From Asaia bogorensis (GTDB lineage Bacteria > Pseudomonadota > Alphaproteobacteria > SHVZ01): 51,626 bases of DNA. A model generated the notes under the pieces. That model searched no databases. It was given only the letters and a program-made list of their open reading frames with translations, and had not been told where the DNA came from. Position 1 is the first letter of the stretch, and each line of letters opens with the position of its first letter. The stretch is from NCBI GenBank assembly GCA_945897335.1, contig CAMDFP010000004.1:1-51626 (forward strand), in the 5' to 3' direction. The translations under genes were made by a program, and so were the position numbers. This document shows positions 1-7,793 of the stretch, one piece after another.

Positions 1-647
1 GTGAAGCCTGCGAAGAGCGGACGGTCCAGCTCGCGCGACATGGCGACGGCGAAATGCTGGGCCAGCACCAGGATATCCTCGCGCCGAGCCCGGAGCGGCG
101 GCAGCGTCACCACCTCGAAGGCAAGGCGGTCGAGCAGGTCGGCGCGGAAGCGCCCGGCGGCGACTTCCGCCGGCAGATCGACGTTGGTCGCGCCGACGAC
201 GCGCACATCGACGCGCAGCGTGCGGCCACCGCCGACCCTTTCCATCTCGCCGTATTCGACCACGCGCAGGATCTTCTCCTGAACCCGGCTTGAAGCGGTC
301 GCGATCTCATCCAGCAGAAGCGTCCCGCCATCCGCCCGCTCGAAACGACCGATGCGGCGGTCACGGGCGCCGGTGAAGGCGCCGGCCTCATGGCCGAACA
401 ATTCCGAGTCCAGCAACTCCTCCGAAAGTGCCGCGCAGTTGACCGCGACGAAGGGCCGGTCCCAGCGCTTCGACAGGAAGTGAAGGCGGGCGGCGATCAG
501 CTCCTTGCCGGTGCCACGCTCGCCCACGACGAGACAGGGCCGCTCGAGCCGCGCCAGCCGGGACACCCGATCGAGAAGGTCCATGAACGCCGGGCTTTCG
601 CCCAGCGGCGTCTCTAGTTCGCGAATTTCGCCTCTCTGCATGGTCAT
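1..647 (-). CDS. pspF: PspF-like sigma-54-dependent activator (partial, 3' end outside window)
   Basis: AAA+ enhancer-binding protein that would open sigma-54 RNA polymerase complexes at the divergent psp promoter. About 215 residues are visible, beginning directly with the AAA+ domain and lacking an N-terminal sensory domain, as in PspF. Walker A (GERGTGKE, about residues 41-48), the sigma-54-contacting loop GAFTGA (encoded at 367-384) and Walker B (GGTLLLDE) are all present. The C-terminal part, including the Fis-type DNA-binding helix-turn-helix, lies beyond the left edge. Two in-frame ATGs (647 and 641) are possible starts and neither has a strong ribosome binding site. Divergence from pspA is the usual psp layout, in which PspA inhibits PspF. 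Confidence in the family is high; the symbol rests on context. Confidence 0.9.
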   Translation of the reverse strand, partial: MTMQRGEIRELETPLGESPAFMDLLDRVSRLARLERPCLVVGERGTGKELIAARLHFLSKRWDRPFVAVNCAALSEELLDSELFGHEAGAFTGARDRRIGRFERADGGTLLLDEIATASSRVQEKILRVVEYGEMERVGGGRTLRVDVRVVGATNVDLPAEVAAGRFRADLLDRLAFEVVTLPPLRARREDILVLAQHFAVAMSRELDRPLFAGF

Positions 648-692
648 TACCGCCAATATATAGCGATAATCGTCACTCAGTGCCAGGAGGAA

Positions 693-708
693 TGGCGGAA
701 GTCCGCCA
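693..708. promoter_or_regulatory. Perfect inverted repeat between pspF and pspA
   Basis: TGGCGGAAGTCCGCCA has 7-bp arms and a 2-bp centre. It lies just upstream of the -24 element of the pspA promoter and about 50 bp from the pspF start. It could be a PspF site acting on pspA or on pspF itself. It is closer to the promoter than the enhancers known in E. coli, so the role is inferred. Confidence 0.4.
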
Positions 709-717
709 CTTTCAGGC

Positions 718-732
718 TGGCACGGCCATTGC
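718..732 (+). promoter_or_regulatory. Sigma-54 (-24/-12) promoter of pspABC
   Basis: TGGCACGGCCATTGC matches the sigma-54 consensus TGGCACG-N4-TTGC exactly, with GG (719-720) and GC (731-732) separated by the obligatory 10 bp. Transcription would start around 744, about 43 bases before the pspA ATG. Together with the adjacent pspF this identifies a PspF/sigma-54-driven phage shock operon. Confidence 0.92.
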
Positions 733-786
733 CTTTAGAGGGTCAGTCGCGGCCCTTCGGCCGCAGAAATCTGGAGCTGGGGAGTC

Positions 787-1452
787 ATGAGTATCTTTTC
801 CCGTCTGACCGACATCGTGAACGCCAACCTGACCGCGCTGCTCGACCGGGCCGAAGACCCGGAGAAGATGGCGCGCCTGATGATCCAGGAGATGGAGGAC
901 ACGCTGGTCGAGGTGCGCTCGGCCGCGGTCAAGGCGATCGCCGACCGCAAGGAGCTGGGCCGCCGGGTGGCCGATGCCCGCTTCGGTCTCGAGGACTGGG
1001 AGCGGAAGGCCGAGCTCGCCGTCGCCAAAGGCAAGGAAGACCTCGCCCGTGCCGCCCTGTTCGAGAAGCGCCGCGCCGGCGACGTGCTCCGCGGCCTCGA
1101 AGCCGAGCTGGTGCAGGTCGACGAGGTCCTCGGCCGCTACGAGGACGATATCGGCCGGCTGCAGTCGAAGCTGGACGAAGCCAAGGCCAAGCGAAAGTCG
1201 CTGGAGATGCGTGCGGAAGCCGCCGGCCATTCGATCAAGGCCCGCAAGGTCCTGCACGATGCCCGCGTCGACGAGGCGCTGGCCCGCTACGACCGCATGC
1301 ACCGCCGGATCGACGAGTTGGAAGGCGAGGCCGAGGTCCTGGACAAGGGCCGGACGCCGGGTCTTTCCCAGCGCTTCGCCGAGCTGGAGAGCGAGGGCAA
1401 TGTCGAGGCTGAGCTCGAAGCGCTCCGCCGCAAGGTGAAATCCGGCTCGTAA
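787..1452 (+). CDS. pspA: Phage shock protein A (PspA/IM30 family)
   Basis: Peripheral inner-membrane protein of 221 residues that protects membrane integrity under envelope stress; when not membrane-engaged, PspA inhibits PspF. The N-terminus (MSIFSRLTDIVNANL) is the amphipathic membrane-binding helix, followed by the typical DRAEDPEKMARLMIQEMEDTL stretch and a long, highly charged coiled coil, as in ESCRT-III-like PspA proteins. Length is normal for the family. The ATG at 787 is preceded by GGGGAG at good spacing and lies about 43 bases downstream of the predicted sigma-54 transcription start. pspB follows after 19 bases. Confidence 0.95.
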   Translation: MSIFSRLTDIVNANLTALLDRAEDPEKMARLMIQEMEDTLVEVRSAAVKAIADRKELGRRVADARFGLEDWERKAELAVAKGKEDLARAALFEKRRAGDVLRGLEAELVQVDEVLGRYEDDIGRLQSKLDEAKAKRKSLEMRAEAAGHSIKARKVLHDARVDEALARYDRMHRRIDELEGEAEVLDKGRTPGLSQRFAELESEGNVEAELEALRRKVKSGS

Positions 1453-1471
1453 TCGGATAGGACATGTCCCC

Positions 1472-1705
1472 GTGTTCACATCCATGCTCTTCCTCGTGCC
1501 GGCGGTCGTCCTCCTCGGCATCGTCCTGCCGCTCTGGCTGGTGCTCCACTACGTGACCCTGTGGCGCCAGCAGAAGCGGTCGAACGGTGTCGACGACAAG
1601 ACCCTCGGCGACATCGAAACCATCGCGCGCCGTCTCGAAGACCGCATCGCCACGCTGGAACGCGTGCTCGATGCCGGCGACCCGGCGTGGAGGGACAAGG
1701 CATGA
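1472..1705 (+). CDS. pspB: Phage shock protein B
   Basis: Small inner-membrane protein of 77 residues from a GTG start; an in-frame ATG at 1484 is an alternative. Residues about 5-27 form one hydrophobic transmembrane segment (LVPAVVLLGIVLPLWLVLHY), followed by a short cytoplasmic coiled-coil region (DIETIARRLEDRIATLERVL), which matches PspB. With PspC it relieves PspA inhibition of PspF under membrane stress. The TGA stop overlaps the pspC ATG as ATGA, indicating translational coupling. Confidence 0.9.
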   Translation: MFTSMLFLVPAVVLLGIVLPLWLVLHYVTLWRQQKRSNGVDDKTLGDIETIARRLEDRIATLERVLDAGDPAWRDKA

Positions 1706-2187
1706 GCAAGTTCAAGCGCGAATGGCGCCGCCAGCAGCGCGAAGCCTGGCGCGAGCATCTTCGCCGCCACGGCATCGAACCGGACGCCGAGGACATGCCG
1801 CGCGACCGCTTCGGCCGTCGCGAGCGCGGCCCCTTCCGGCGCTATCCCGAACGCGGCATCGCTGGCGGCGTCATCGCCGGCCTCGCCCGCTGGCTCGGGT
1901 GGAGCACCTGGGCGGTCCGCGGTCCCGCGATCGCCCTCCTGGTAATCAACCCGCCGTTCTTCCTCGCCCTATATCTTACCCTGTGGGCGTTGATGGAGCG
2001 GGAAGCGGTGTTCGGCTGGATCCAGGGCCTGTTCCCGCGCCTGCCGGACGCGGTCCCGCAGTCCCGCGTCGACGACGTGCGCACGCGCCTTCGCGGCCTC
2101 GAGACCCGGGCTGCCCGGCTCGAGGAGCGCGTGACCTCCGAGGCCTTCGGCGTCAAAGGACGGTTCCGCCACCTCGACGGAACCTGA
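1702..2187 (+). CDS. pspC: Phage shock protein C (PspC domain)
   Basis: Inner-membrane stress sensor of 161 residues. An unusually basic N-terminal extension of about 45 residues, rich in Arg, precedes the PspC domain (GIAGGVIAGLARWLGWSTW, about residues 53-71), then a hydrophobic transmembrane helix (PAIALLVINPPFFLALYLTLWAL) and a C-terminal coiled coil (RTRLRGLETRAARLEERV). The ATG at 1702 is chosen because it overlaps the pspB stop and immediately precedes the recognisable basic region. With PspB it would transmit the membrane signal to PspA. Confidence 0.9.
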   Translation: MSKFKREWRRQQREAWREHLRRHGIEPDAEDMPRDRFGRRERGPFRRYPERGIAGGVIAGLARWLGWSTWAVRGPAIALLVINPPFFLALYLTLWALMEREAVFGWIQGLFPRLPDAVPQSRVDDVRTRLRGLETRAARLEERVTSEAFGVKGRFRHLDGT

Positions 2188-2217
2188 TCTCTTCCCAGGC
2201 GCGGCCTCGGGCGACTA

Positions 2218-2961
2218 ATGTCGCGCCCGATGCCGCGCCTTTCCCTGCTGATGCCGACCCTGCGCCCGGACTACGCGGAGAACGCGATCCGCCAGGTTCT
2301 GATGTGCAGCGGCCGGCACGACTATGAGCTGATCGTCGTCTCGCCCTTCGCGGTCGCAGGCGACCGCATCCGCCATGTGGCGGAGGAGACCCCGGAGGGC
2401 GACTCGGCCGCCTATGCCCGTGCGCTTGCCGTCGCCACCGGCGACATCGTGATGCCGATGATCGACGACTTCGCCCCGGCTTTCGGCTGGCTCGACGGCC
2501 TGGTCGAGGCGGTCGCCGCCGGCGAGGCAAGAGGCCTGCCGTTCTGCGGCAGCCTGCACTGGGTCAACCATCCCTGGTTCAACACCGCCTATGGCCGCTA
2601 CTACGCCTTCTTCCCGGTGATGAGCCGGCGCAGCCTCGCGCTCTCCGGCGGCTACATCGACACGGCGTTCCGCGCCAATTTCGGCGACGTCGATCTCTCG
2701 CTCCGGGTCTGGGACGCCGGCGGCCATTGCGCGCATCTGCCCAAGGCCGCGATCTACAAGGCGCGCGCCGAAGACGAGGCACGGCTTTCGCCCTACAAGC
2801 GCCACGGCGCCCAGGCTGATTTCGAGGCGCTGACCCGGCGCTGGCACCAGCGGCTCGGGCCGGAGCGTCCGCCGTCCTACGAAGGCGTCATCGGCACCCA
2901 CGATATCGCCAGCCTCGACGATCCGCGCTGGTTCGGGGGTCGCGCCGGCCATATCGGATGA
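2218..2961 (+). CDS. Glycosyltransferase family 2-like protein
   Basis: Protein of 247 residues with a GT-A-like layout. An N-terminal strand (LSLLMPTLRP) is followed by a DxD-like motif (MIDDFAP, about residues 80-86) and a later NFGDVDLSLRVWDAGG stretch that resembles the ED/GDxDL acceptor region of GT2 enzymes. The predicted reaction is sugar transfer from a nucleotide sugar; substrate unknown. No membrane segment is seen. The ATG at 2218 is used, and 2230 is an alternative. It begins 30 bases after pspC and its stop overlaps the start of the next glycosyltransferase gene by ATGA, so the two are probably co-translated. Confidence 0.7.
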   Translation: MSRPMPRLSLLMPTLRPDYAENAIRQVLMCSGRHDYELIVVSPFAVAGDRIRHVAEETPEGDSAAYARALAVATGDIVMPMIDDFAPAFGWLDGLVEAVAAGEARGLPFCGSLHWVNHPWFNTAYGRYYAFFPVMSRRSLALSGGYIDTAFRANFGDVDLSLRVWDAGGHCAHLPKAAIYKARAEDEARLSPYKRHGAQADFEALTRRWHQRLGPERPPSYEGVIGTHDIASLDDPRWFGGRAGHIG

Positions 2962-5021
2962 CCGGGCAACCGGGGCTCACGCTCGAAGCCGCCTTCGCTC
3001 TCGGCCTCGATCACCTGGAGGCCGGACGCGGCGAGACAGCGCTCCGGGTCTTCGGCGACATCCTGCAGGCGGTGCCCGGCCACCCCCAGGCAACCTATCT
3101 GCTCGGCGTAACGCTGCTTCAGGGCGGCCGCGCCGCCGACGCCTTGCCGCATCTCTCGGCCACGAGCCGGGCGGATCCGGCCAACTGGCGCATCGGACTC
3201 GCACTCGCCGGCGCGCTCGACGGCCTCGGCCGGCATCGCGAGTCGGCGACCGAGCTGCGGCGCGTCATCGCTGTCGCGCCGGACGCTGCCCAGGGCCTCG
3301 CTGCGCTCTCGGCCATCCTCGAACGTCTCGGTGAGCCGTCCCGGCGGGCGGCCACGATCGTCCGCCGCGCACTCGCGGCTGGGCTCGATCCTGGCGACCC
3401 GGCCGCCGCCTTCAACTTGGCGCGGACGCTGTTGGCCGGAGGCATCGCGCCGCCGGCAATGCGGCTGCTGCGCCGCGCCCTCAGCACCGCGCCGGCGATG
3501 CCGGAGCTGGTCAATGCGCTGGCCGCTGCCGACCTGGAAGCGCTCAGGATCTCCGCCGAGCGGACGGCGCGTCGCGCCGTGACGCTCGCGCCCGACCGCC
3601 CTGACTACCGCTACAACCTCGCCGGCTGCCTGGCGCTTCGCGGCGATACAGACGCCGCCGCCGGCCTATTCCGGCAGGTTTTGGCGCTCGCACCGGAACA
3701 TGTCGCCGCATTCAACAATCTCGGCTTGGTGCTCAGGGATCAGAGCCTCGTCGCGGCGGCGATCGATTGTCATCGCCACGCGCTGGCGGTCGAGCCGCGG
3801 AATCCCGATGTCCATCGCAACCTGCTGGCCGCCCTGCTCTATGCCTCCGAGGTCGACGAGGATCGCCGGTTTGCCTGGCACCGGGCATTCGGCCGCGCCG
3901 TCGCGCCGGCCATGCCGCCCTCGCCAACGACGACGGTACCCGGAGACCGGTTGACCATCGGCTATCTCTCCTCCGACCTTCGCGACCACCCGGTCGGCCG
4001 CTCGCTGGAGCCGGTGATCGCCGCGCATGATCGGGCCCGCATTCGCGTCGTGCTCTACCTGCAGCGCCATCGTCCCGACGACACCACCCGCCGCCTGGAG
4101 TCGATGGCGGATCTGGTCCACGATGTGAGCCAGCTCGACGACGCCGAGGCGGCCCGGCTGATCCGCGCCGACGGCGTCGACGTGCTGGTGATAGTCGCCG
4201 GCCGCTACGACCGCAACCGGCCCGGCGTCGCCGCTCATCGTGCCGCGCCCGTGCAGGTGAGCCTGCACGACCCCGCCACCAGCGGCATCGCGGAGATGGA
4301 CTTTCTCATCGCCGATCCCGACCTGGTGCCGCGCGCAAGTCCGGAACGCTTCGTCGAGCGGGTGATCCGCCTGCCGCGCTTCGTTGTCCAGTCGCCGCTG
4401 CCGGAGCATCCAATCGAGCGCTCCGCTGGGCGGCCACCGACCTTCGGCAGCTTCAACGCCCCGGCGAAGCTGTCGGAGCCGACGCTTGTGCTCTGGTCGC
4501 GGTTGCTCCGCCACGTGCCCGGCGCGCGGCTGATCCTCAAGAGCAAGAACCTGTTCGCCTCACGCGTGCTGGCCGAACGCGTCCTGCGCGTCTTCGAGGA
4601 TCACGGCGTCGCGGCCGATCGCATCGAGCTGCGCGCGGCAGTCGAGCCTCTCGACCAACACCTCGCCAACTATCGCGATGTCGACGTCGCCCTCGATCCC
4701 TTCCCGTTCAACGGCTCGACCACCAGCTTCGAAGCGCTGTGGATGGGCGTGCCGGTGGTGACTCTGCTGGGCGAACGAATGGCCGGACGCTGGAGCGCCT
4801 CAATGCTGCGTGCCCTCGACCTCGACGATCTGATCGCCGGAGACGAGACGCGCTATATCGAGATCGCATCGGCGCTGGCACAGGACCCGCCTCGCCTAGA
4901 TCGGCTGCGCACCGATCTCCGTCCGCGGCTCAAGGCTTCCTCGCTGATGGATGGTGGCGCGCGCACACGGCAGCTGGAGCGCGTCTACCGAGCGCTCTGG
5001 CGGAGATCACGAAAGTCCTGA
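2958..5021 (+). CDS. TPR protein with C-terminal O-GlcNAc transferase-like (GT41/SPINDLY) domain
   Basis: Predicted cytoplasmic glycosyltransferase of 687 residues. Residues about 1-300 are tetratricopeptide repeats (for example AFNNLGLVLRDQSLVAAAIDCHRHAL). Residues about 328-687 form the GT41 catalytic region: LSSDLRDHPVG (about 336-346) contains the conserved His, then FGSFNAPAKLS (about 495), LILKSKN (about 525) with the nucleotide-binding Lys, and LDPFPFNGSTTSFEALWMG (about 578-596). The usual GYPGTTG segment reads HDPATSG here. Family members transfer GlcNAc or another sugar to Ser/Thr of proteins; in bacteria flagellin or adhesin targets are known for some relatives. The target here is unknown, but a Ser/Thr-rich protein is encoded tail to tail just downstream. 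Confidence 0.85.
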   Translation: MTGQPGLTLEAAFALGLDHLEAGRGETALRVFGDILQAVPGHPQATYLLGVTLLQGGRAADALPHLSATSRADPANWRIGLALAGALDGLGRHRESATELRRVIAVAPDAAQGLAALSAILERLGEPSRRAATIVRRALAAGLDPGDPAAAFNLARTLLAGGIAPPAMRLLRRALSTAPAMPELVNALAAADLEALRISAERTARRAVTLAPDRPDYRYNLAGCLALRGDTDAAAGLFRQVLALAPEHVAAFNNLGLVLRDQSLVAAAIDCHRHALAVEPRNPDVHRNLLAALLYASEVDEDRRFAWHRAFGRAVAPAMPPSPTTTVPGDRLTIGYLSSDLRDHPVGRSLEPVIAAHDRARIRVVLYLQRHRPDDTTRRLESMADLVHDVSQLDDAEAARLIRADGVDVLVIVAGRYDRNRPGVAAHRAAPVQVSLHDPATSGIAEMDFLIADPDLVPRASPERFVERVIRLPRFVVQSPLPEHPIERSAGRPPTFGSFNAPAKLSEPTLVLWSRLLRHVPGARLILKSKNLFASRVLAERVLRVFEDHGVAADRIELRAAVEPLDQHLANYRDVDVALDPFPFNGSTTSFEALWMGVPVVTLLGERMAGRWSASMLRALDLDDLIAGDETRYIEIASALAQDPPRLDRLRTDLRPRLKASSLMDGGARTRQLERVYRALWRRSRKS

Positions 5022-5055
5022 GCGTCGACATGACGCAGTCCCATCGCCTCGGGCT

Positions 5056-5080
5056 CCCTCCCCCGCTGCGCGGGAGAGGG
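5056..5080. terminator. Bidirectional hairpin between convergent genes
   Basis: The arms CCCTCCCCCGC and GCGGGAGAGGG form an 11-bp stem with one mismatch and a 3-base loop. It lies between the stops of the GT41 gene (5021) and the convergent Ser/Thr-rich gene (5106). There is no long T-tract on either side. It resembles GC-rich palindromic intergenic repeats common in alphaproteobacteria; a terminator role is inferred from position. Confidence 0.5.
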
Positions 5081-5105
5081 TTCCGAAAGCGATTGTTCGT
5101 GGAGT

Positions 5106-6500
5106 CTAGCTCGCGAGATCGACGATCGCGCCCGGCTGCGACGCGGCCGGCGGTGCAGGAGGCGCGACGAAGGCGGAACTCGGCGAGTCTCCACCCGTGC
5201 GCTCGACGACGAGAGGCGGGCGGAGGCGAATTTCCTCGGGACGGCTGCGCTCGCTCGTCCGCTCGGTGCGGGACTGCCGCTCCGTCCGGCTCTCTTCTTC
5301 GTCCTCGCGGACGGTCGGCCGGCGCTCCTGCTCGTCCCGGCGGCCGCGGATCTCGTCGAGATTGGCGGCGGGGTTCGGTACCGGCTGCGGCGGCGTCGCC
5401 AGCTCCTGAAGTGGCGCCAGCAGTTGCGTGCTGCTCGAATAGGCGGCGACCTGACGGCGAACCTCGGCCCGCACCTCGGTCGGGCTCTGCGGCGTCTCCA
5501 CCGTCGCGGTCGAACTCGACGTCACCGTCGAGGTGGTGCCGGGTATCGTCGTGGTGATCGTCTCGCTGCTGGCGGGGATCACCTCGGTCACTTCGCGCGT
5601 CACCTCCTGGGTGACGGTCGGCCTCACGCGGTCGATCGTCTCCTGAAGAGCCGCGATCGCCTCAGGCCCGGCCCTGACCAGGAGATCCTCGAGCTTCCGC
5701 GAGACGTTGTCGCCGGTCGCCGCCAGGACCTTGCCGAGCGTCTGGACGACGCGGGCGCCATTCTCTTCCAACAGATCCTCGAAGGCGCTGACGCCGCGCT
5801 CGCCGCCGCGATCGAACAGGCGGTCGATGGAGCGGGTCAAGTCGCGGCCACGGTTGTCGAGGGCACGTTCCACCCGACGCTCGAGCCGGCTGCCACCACG
5901 GTCGACCGCGCGATCCAGCTCGTCCAGAAGCCGGTCGCCACGGCGCTCGACGCTGTCGGCGAGACGCGCGACACGGCGGTCCGCGGAGCGGCCGTTGCCG
6001 CGATCCTCGATCTCTCCGGCACGGCCCGAGGCGCGGTCGAGGATCGAGCGCAGCTCCTGGACACCGGCGCTCTCCGGGCCGGGGACCGTAACCGTCTCGG
6101 TCACCGTGCGCGTGACCGTCCGCTCGGGCGTCTCGATCGTAGTCGTCGTCGTCTGGTCCGGCGTGGTGACCGTACTGGTCCGCTCGCGCGTGACCGAGGC
6201 CAGCACCCGCTGCAGCTCCCGCGCGGGCGCCTCGGCGGCCTCTTCGGCGACGCTCTGCTCGCGGATGGCGAATTGCTGCGAAGACTGCTGGAGCGCCCCC
6301 AGCGTCTGCGCCGAGATCGGCGACGGCGGCACCTGGATCAGCGCCGACGTGCGGCTGCCGAAGCTCTGCGACTGAGTGAGCGCGGCCGAGACCAGCTGGG
6401 CGTTGGGCTGCGCCCTCGCCTCGGCGGACAAAGCGGGGGTGGGCACGAGCACCGTCGGCGGCGCCGCTCGCGCGTTTGCGCTCCCGAAGAGCGCCACCAC
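5106..6500 (-). CDS. Ser/Thr-rich, charged, probably exported protein of unknown function
   Basis: Not recognised. About 464 residues of strongly biased composition. A short hydrophobic N-terminus ending in ANARAA suggests a clipped signal peptide, with cleavage near ARA/APP. The order is: a Gln/Ser-rich region; a Thr-rich linker (TVTTPDQTTTTTIETPE); a central block of roughly 150 residues of Arg/Asp/Glu-rich amphipathic helices (RLLDELDRAVDRGG and similar); a second Ser/Thr linker (TTTIPGTTSTVTSSSTATV); and an Arg/Glu-rich, Pro-rich tail. The GTG at 6500 is chosen for the AGGA six bases upstream; a TTG at 6506 would lengthen the hydrophobic segment and an in-frame stop lies a little further upstream. 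The opposite strand is also open but reads as low-complexity Arg-rich shadow. Tail-to-tail placement with a GT41 enzyme suggests it may be glycosylated (inference). Confidence 0.6.
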   Translation of the reverse strand: MVALFGSANARAAPPTVLVPTPALSAEARAQPNAQLVSAALTQSQSFGSRTSALIQVPPSPISAQTLGALQQSSQQFAIREQSVAEEAAEAPARELQRVLASVTRERTSTVTTPDQTTTTTIETPERTVTRTVTETVTVPGPESAGVQELRSILDRASGRAGEIEDRGNGRSADRRVARLADSVERRGDRLLDELDRAVDRGGSRLERRVERALDNRGRDLTRSIDRLFDRGGERGVSAFEDLLEENGARVVQTLGKVLAATGDNVSRKLEDLLVRAGPEAIAALQETIDRVRPTVTQEVTREVTEVIPASSETITTTIPGTTSTVTSSSTATVETPQSPTEVRAEVRRQVAAYSSSTQLLAPLQELATPPQPVPNPAANLDEIRGRRDEQERRPTVREDEEESRTERQSRTERTSERSRPEEIRLRPPLVVERTGGDSPSSAFVAPPAPPAASQPGAIVDLAS

Positions 6501-6559
6501 GTTCAATCCTGTCAGACCTACCCCATCCCGTTTAGGGTACGCCTAACCGGGCCTTTACC

Positions 6560-7708
6560 TCAATGCTTACCGGCCACGACGCGGTCGAAAACGTCAAAGA
6601 ACCGGTCGACCTCATTAAGGTTGTTGAAGACGTGGGGACTCATCCGCAAGGACGTGCCGCGGACGGAGACGAAGCACTTCTCCTTGTTCAGCCGATCGCC
6701 GAGGCCAACCGGTACCTCGCCGCCCGAAAACTGCAATCCGATGAAGTGCTTGACCCGATGCTCCTCGGGCGGGACGGCGAGCTGGCGGGCCGCCGCATGC
6801 TCGGCGATACGCTTGGTCAGGGGTGCGATGGTCGCTTCGATTTCGTCCTGGCCCCAAGCCAGCAGTTGCTCCATCCCGACATTGGCGATCGGCAGGTGGA
6901 TGAACTGGCTCCGCTCGCCCATGTCGTAGCGCCGGGCGCCGGGTGCGTATTCGTCGCCGAAGGTCCGCTGGCCGGGCGAGTTCTGGCTGCCGGCCCGGCC
7001 GTAATTGTGCTGCTCGAGCGGCCGTCCGTCCTGACGATGCGGGGCGACGTAAAGGAAGCCGAGCCCGTAGGGCCCGAGCAGCCACTTGTAGGCCGAGCAC
7101 ATCAGGTAGTCGGGCTTCAGCTTCTTGACGTCGATCGGCTTGGCGCCCAGCGACTGGGTGACATCGGTGATGAACACCGCGCCGACCTGGTGCGCGCGGT
7201 CGCTCACCTGCTGCAGGTCGATCAGGCCGCCGTCGGTCCAGTAGCAGTTGGGGACGCCGACCCAGGCCGTCTTCTCGTCGATGGCGGCGAGGATCGCCTT
7301 GGTCCAGTCGCCGTCCTTCGGCTTCGACACCAGCTTGAGGATGGCACCCGCTTCGGCGCAACGGCGCTTGTATTCGAGCAGCGTCGAGTAGTGCTCGCCT
7401 TCGAGGCCGACCACCGACTGCCCGGCCTTGAGGCCGAGGTTCTGCGACGCCGTCGCCACGCCGTAGGAGGTGGCGGCGACCACGGCGATATCCTCGGCGC
7501 TGGCATTGATCAGGCGGGCGAAGAGGACGCGGGCGCGCTCGACGTCGTCGTAGAAATGCTTCCACTCGATGGTCCAGGGATGGACCTTGCGGTCGATCGC
7601 CCAATGCCCCATCTCGCGCTGTGCCTTCAGGTTGGGCGAGAGATAGGCGCAGTTGAAGTAGACGACATCCTCGGGGATGTCGAAGAGGGCGCGCTGGTCG
7701 GGGAGCAT
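6560..7708 (-). CDS. Class V aminotransferase / cysteine desulfurase-like PLP enzyme
   Basis: PLP-dependent enzyme of 382 residues. The predicted Schiff-base Lys is K208 (SAYKWLLGPYGLGFLYV), preceded by the cofactor-contacting Asp about residue 182 (ITDVTQS). The fold signature (VYFNCAYLSPNLKAQ at the N-terminus, ATSYGVATASQNLGL, GLEGEHYSTL) fits the broad class V group that includes kynureninase, isopenicillin-N epimerase-like and SufS-like proteins; I cannot assign the substrate. Start ATG 7708 is used because homologous sequence begins there, although its ribosome binding site is weak. A perfect TTTCCGAACGGAAA palindrome lies 70 bp upstream. Confidence 0.8.
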   Translation of the reverse strand: MLPDQRALFDIPEDVVYFNCAYLSPNLKAQREMGHWAIDRKVHPWTIEWKHFYDDVERARVLFARLINASAEDIAVVAATSYGVATASQNLGLKAGQSVVGLEGEHYSTLLEYKRRCAEAGAILKLVSKPKDGDWTKAILAAIDEKTAWVGVPNCYWTDGGLIDLQQVSDRAHQVGAVFITDVTQSLGAKPIDVKKLKPDYLMCSAYKWLLGPYGLGFLYVAPHRQDGRPLEQHNYGRAGSQNSPGQRTFGDEYAPGARRYDMGERSQFIHLPIANVGMEQLLAWGQDEIEATIAPLTKRIAEHAAARQLAVPPEEHRVKHFIGLQFSGGEVPVGLGDRLNKEKCFVSVRGTSLRMSPHVFNNLNEVDRFFDVFDRVVAGKH

Positions 7709-7777
7709 GGCTTGACTCGCGGGAAGGAAGGGGTCCCCCGAGCATGACAGGCGGCCGCGCGCGCTCGCAAGCGGCAA

Positions 7778-7791
7778 TTTCCGAACGGAAA
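7778..7791. promoter_or_regulatory. Palindromic operator candidate, copy 1
   Basis: TTTCCGAACGGAAA, extended by one further matched pair to ATTTCCGAACGGAAAT, lies in the gap between the SDR stop and the aminotransferase start. The identical 14-mer recurs at 17383-17396 upstream of the amidase gene. The TTCCG-N2-CGGAA shape resembles sites of IclR-type regulators, but the regulator is unknown and none is encoded next to either copy. Confidence 0.55.
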
Positions 7792-7793
7792 TC

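Noticed and set aside
5424-6929. Open frame on the plus strand opposite the Ser/Thr-rich protein
   Set aside because: It is rich in Arg/His with no motif and runs across the end of the class V aminotransferase gene, so it looks like a shadow; the minus-strand frame has linkers, helices and a signal-like N-terminus.
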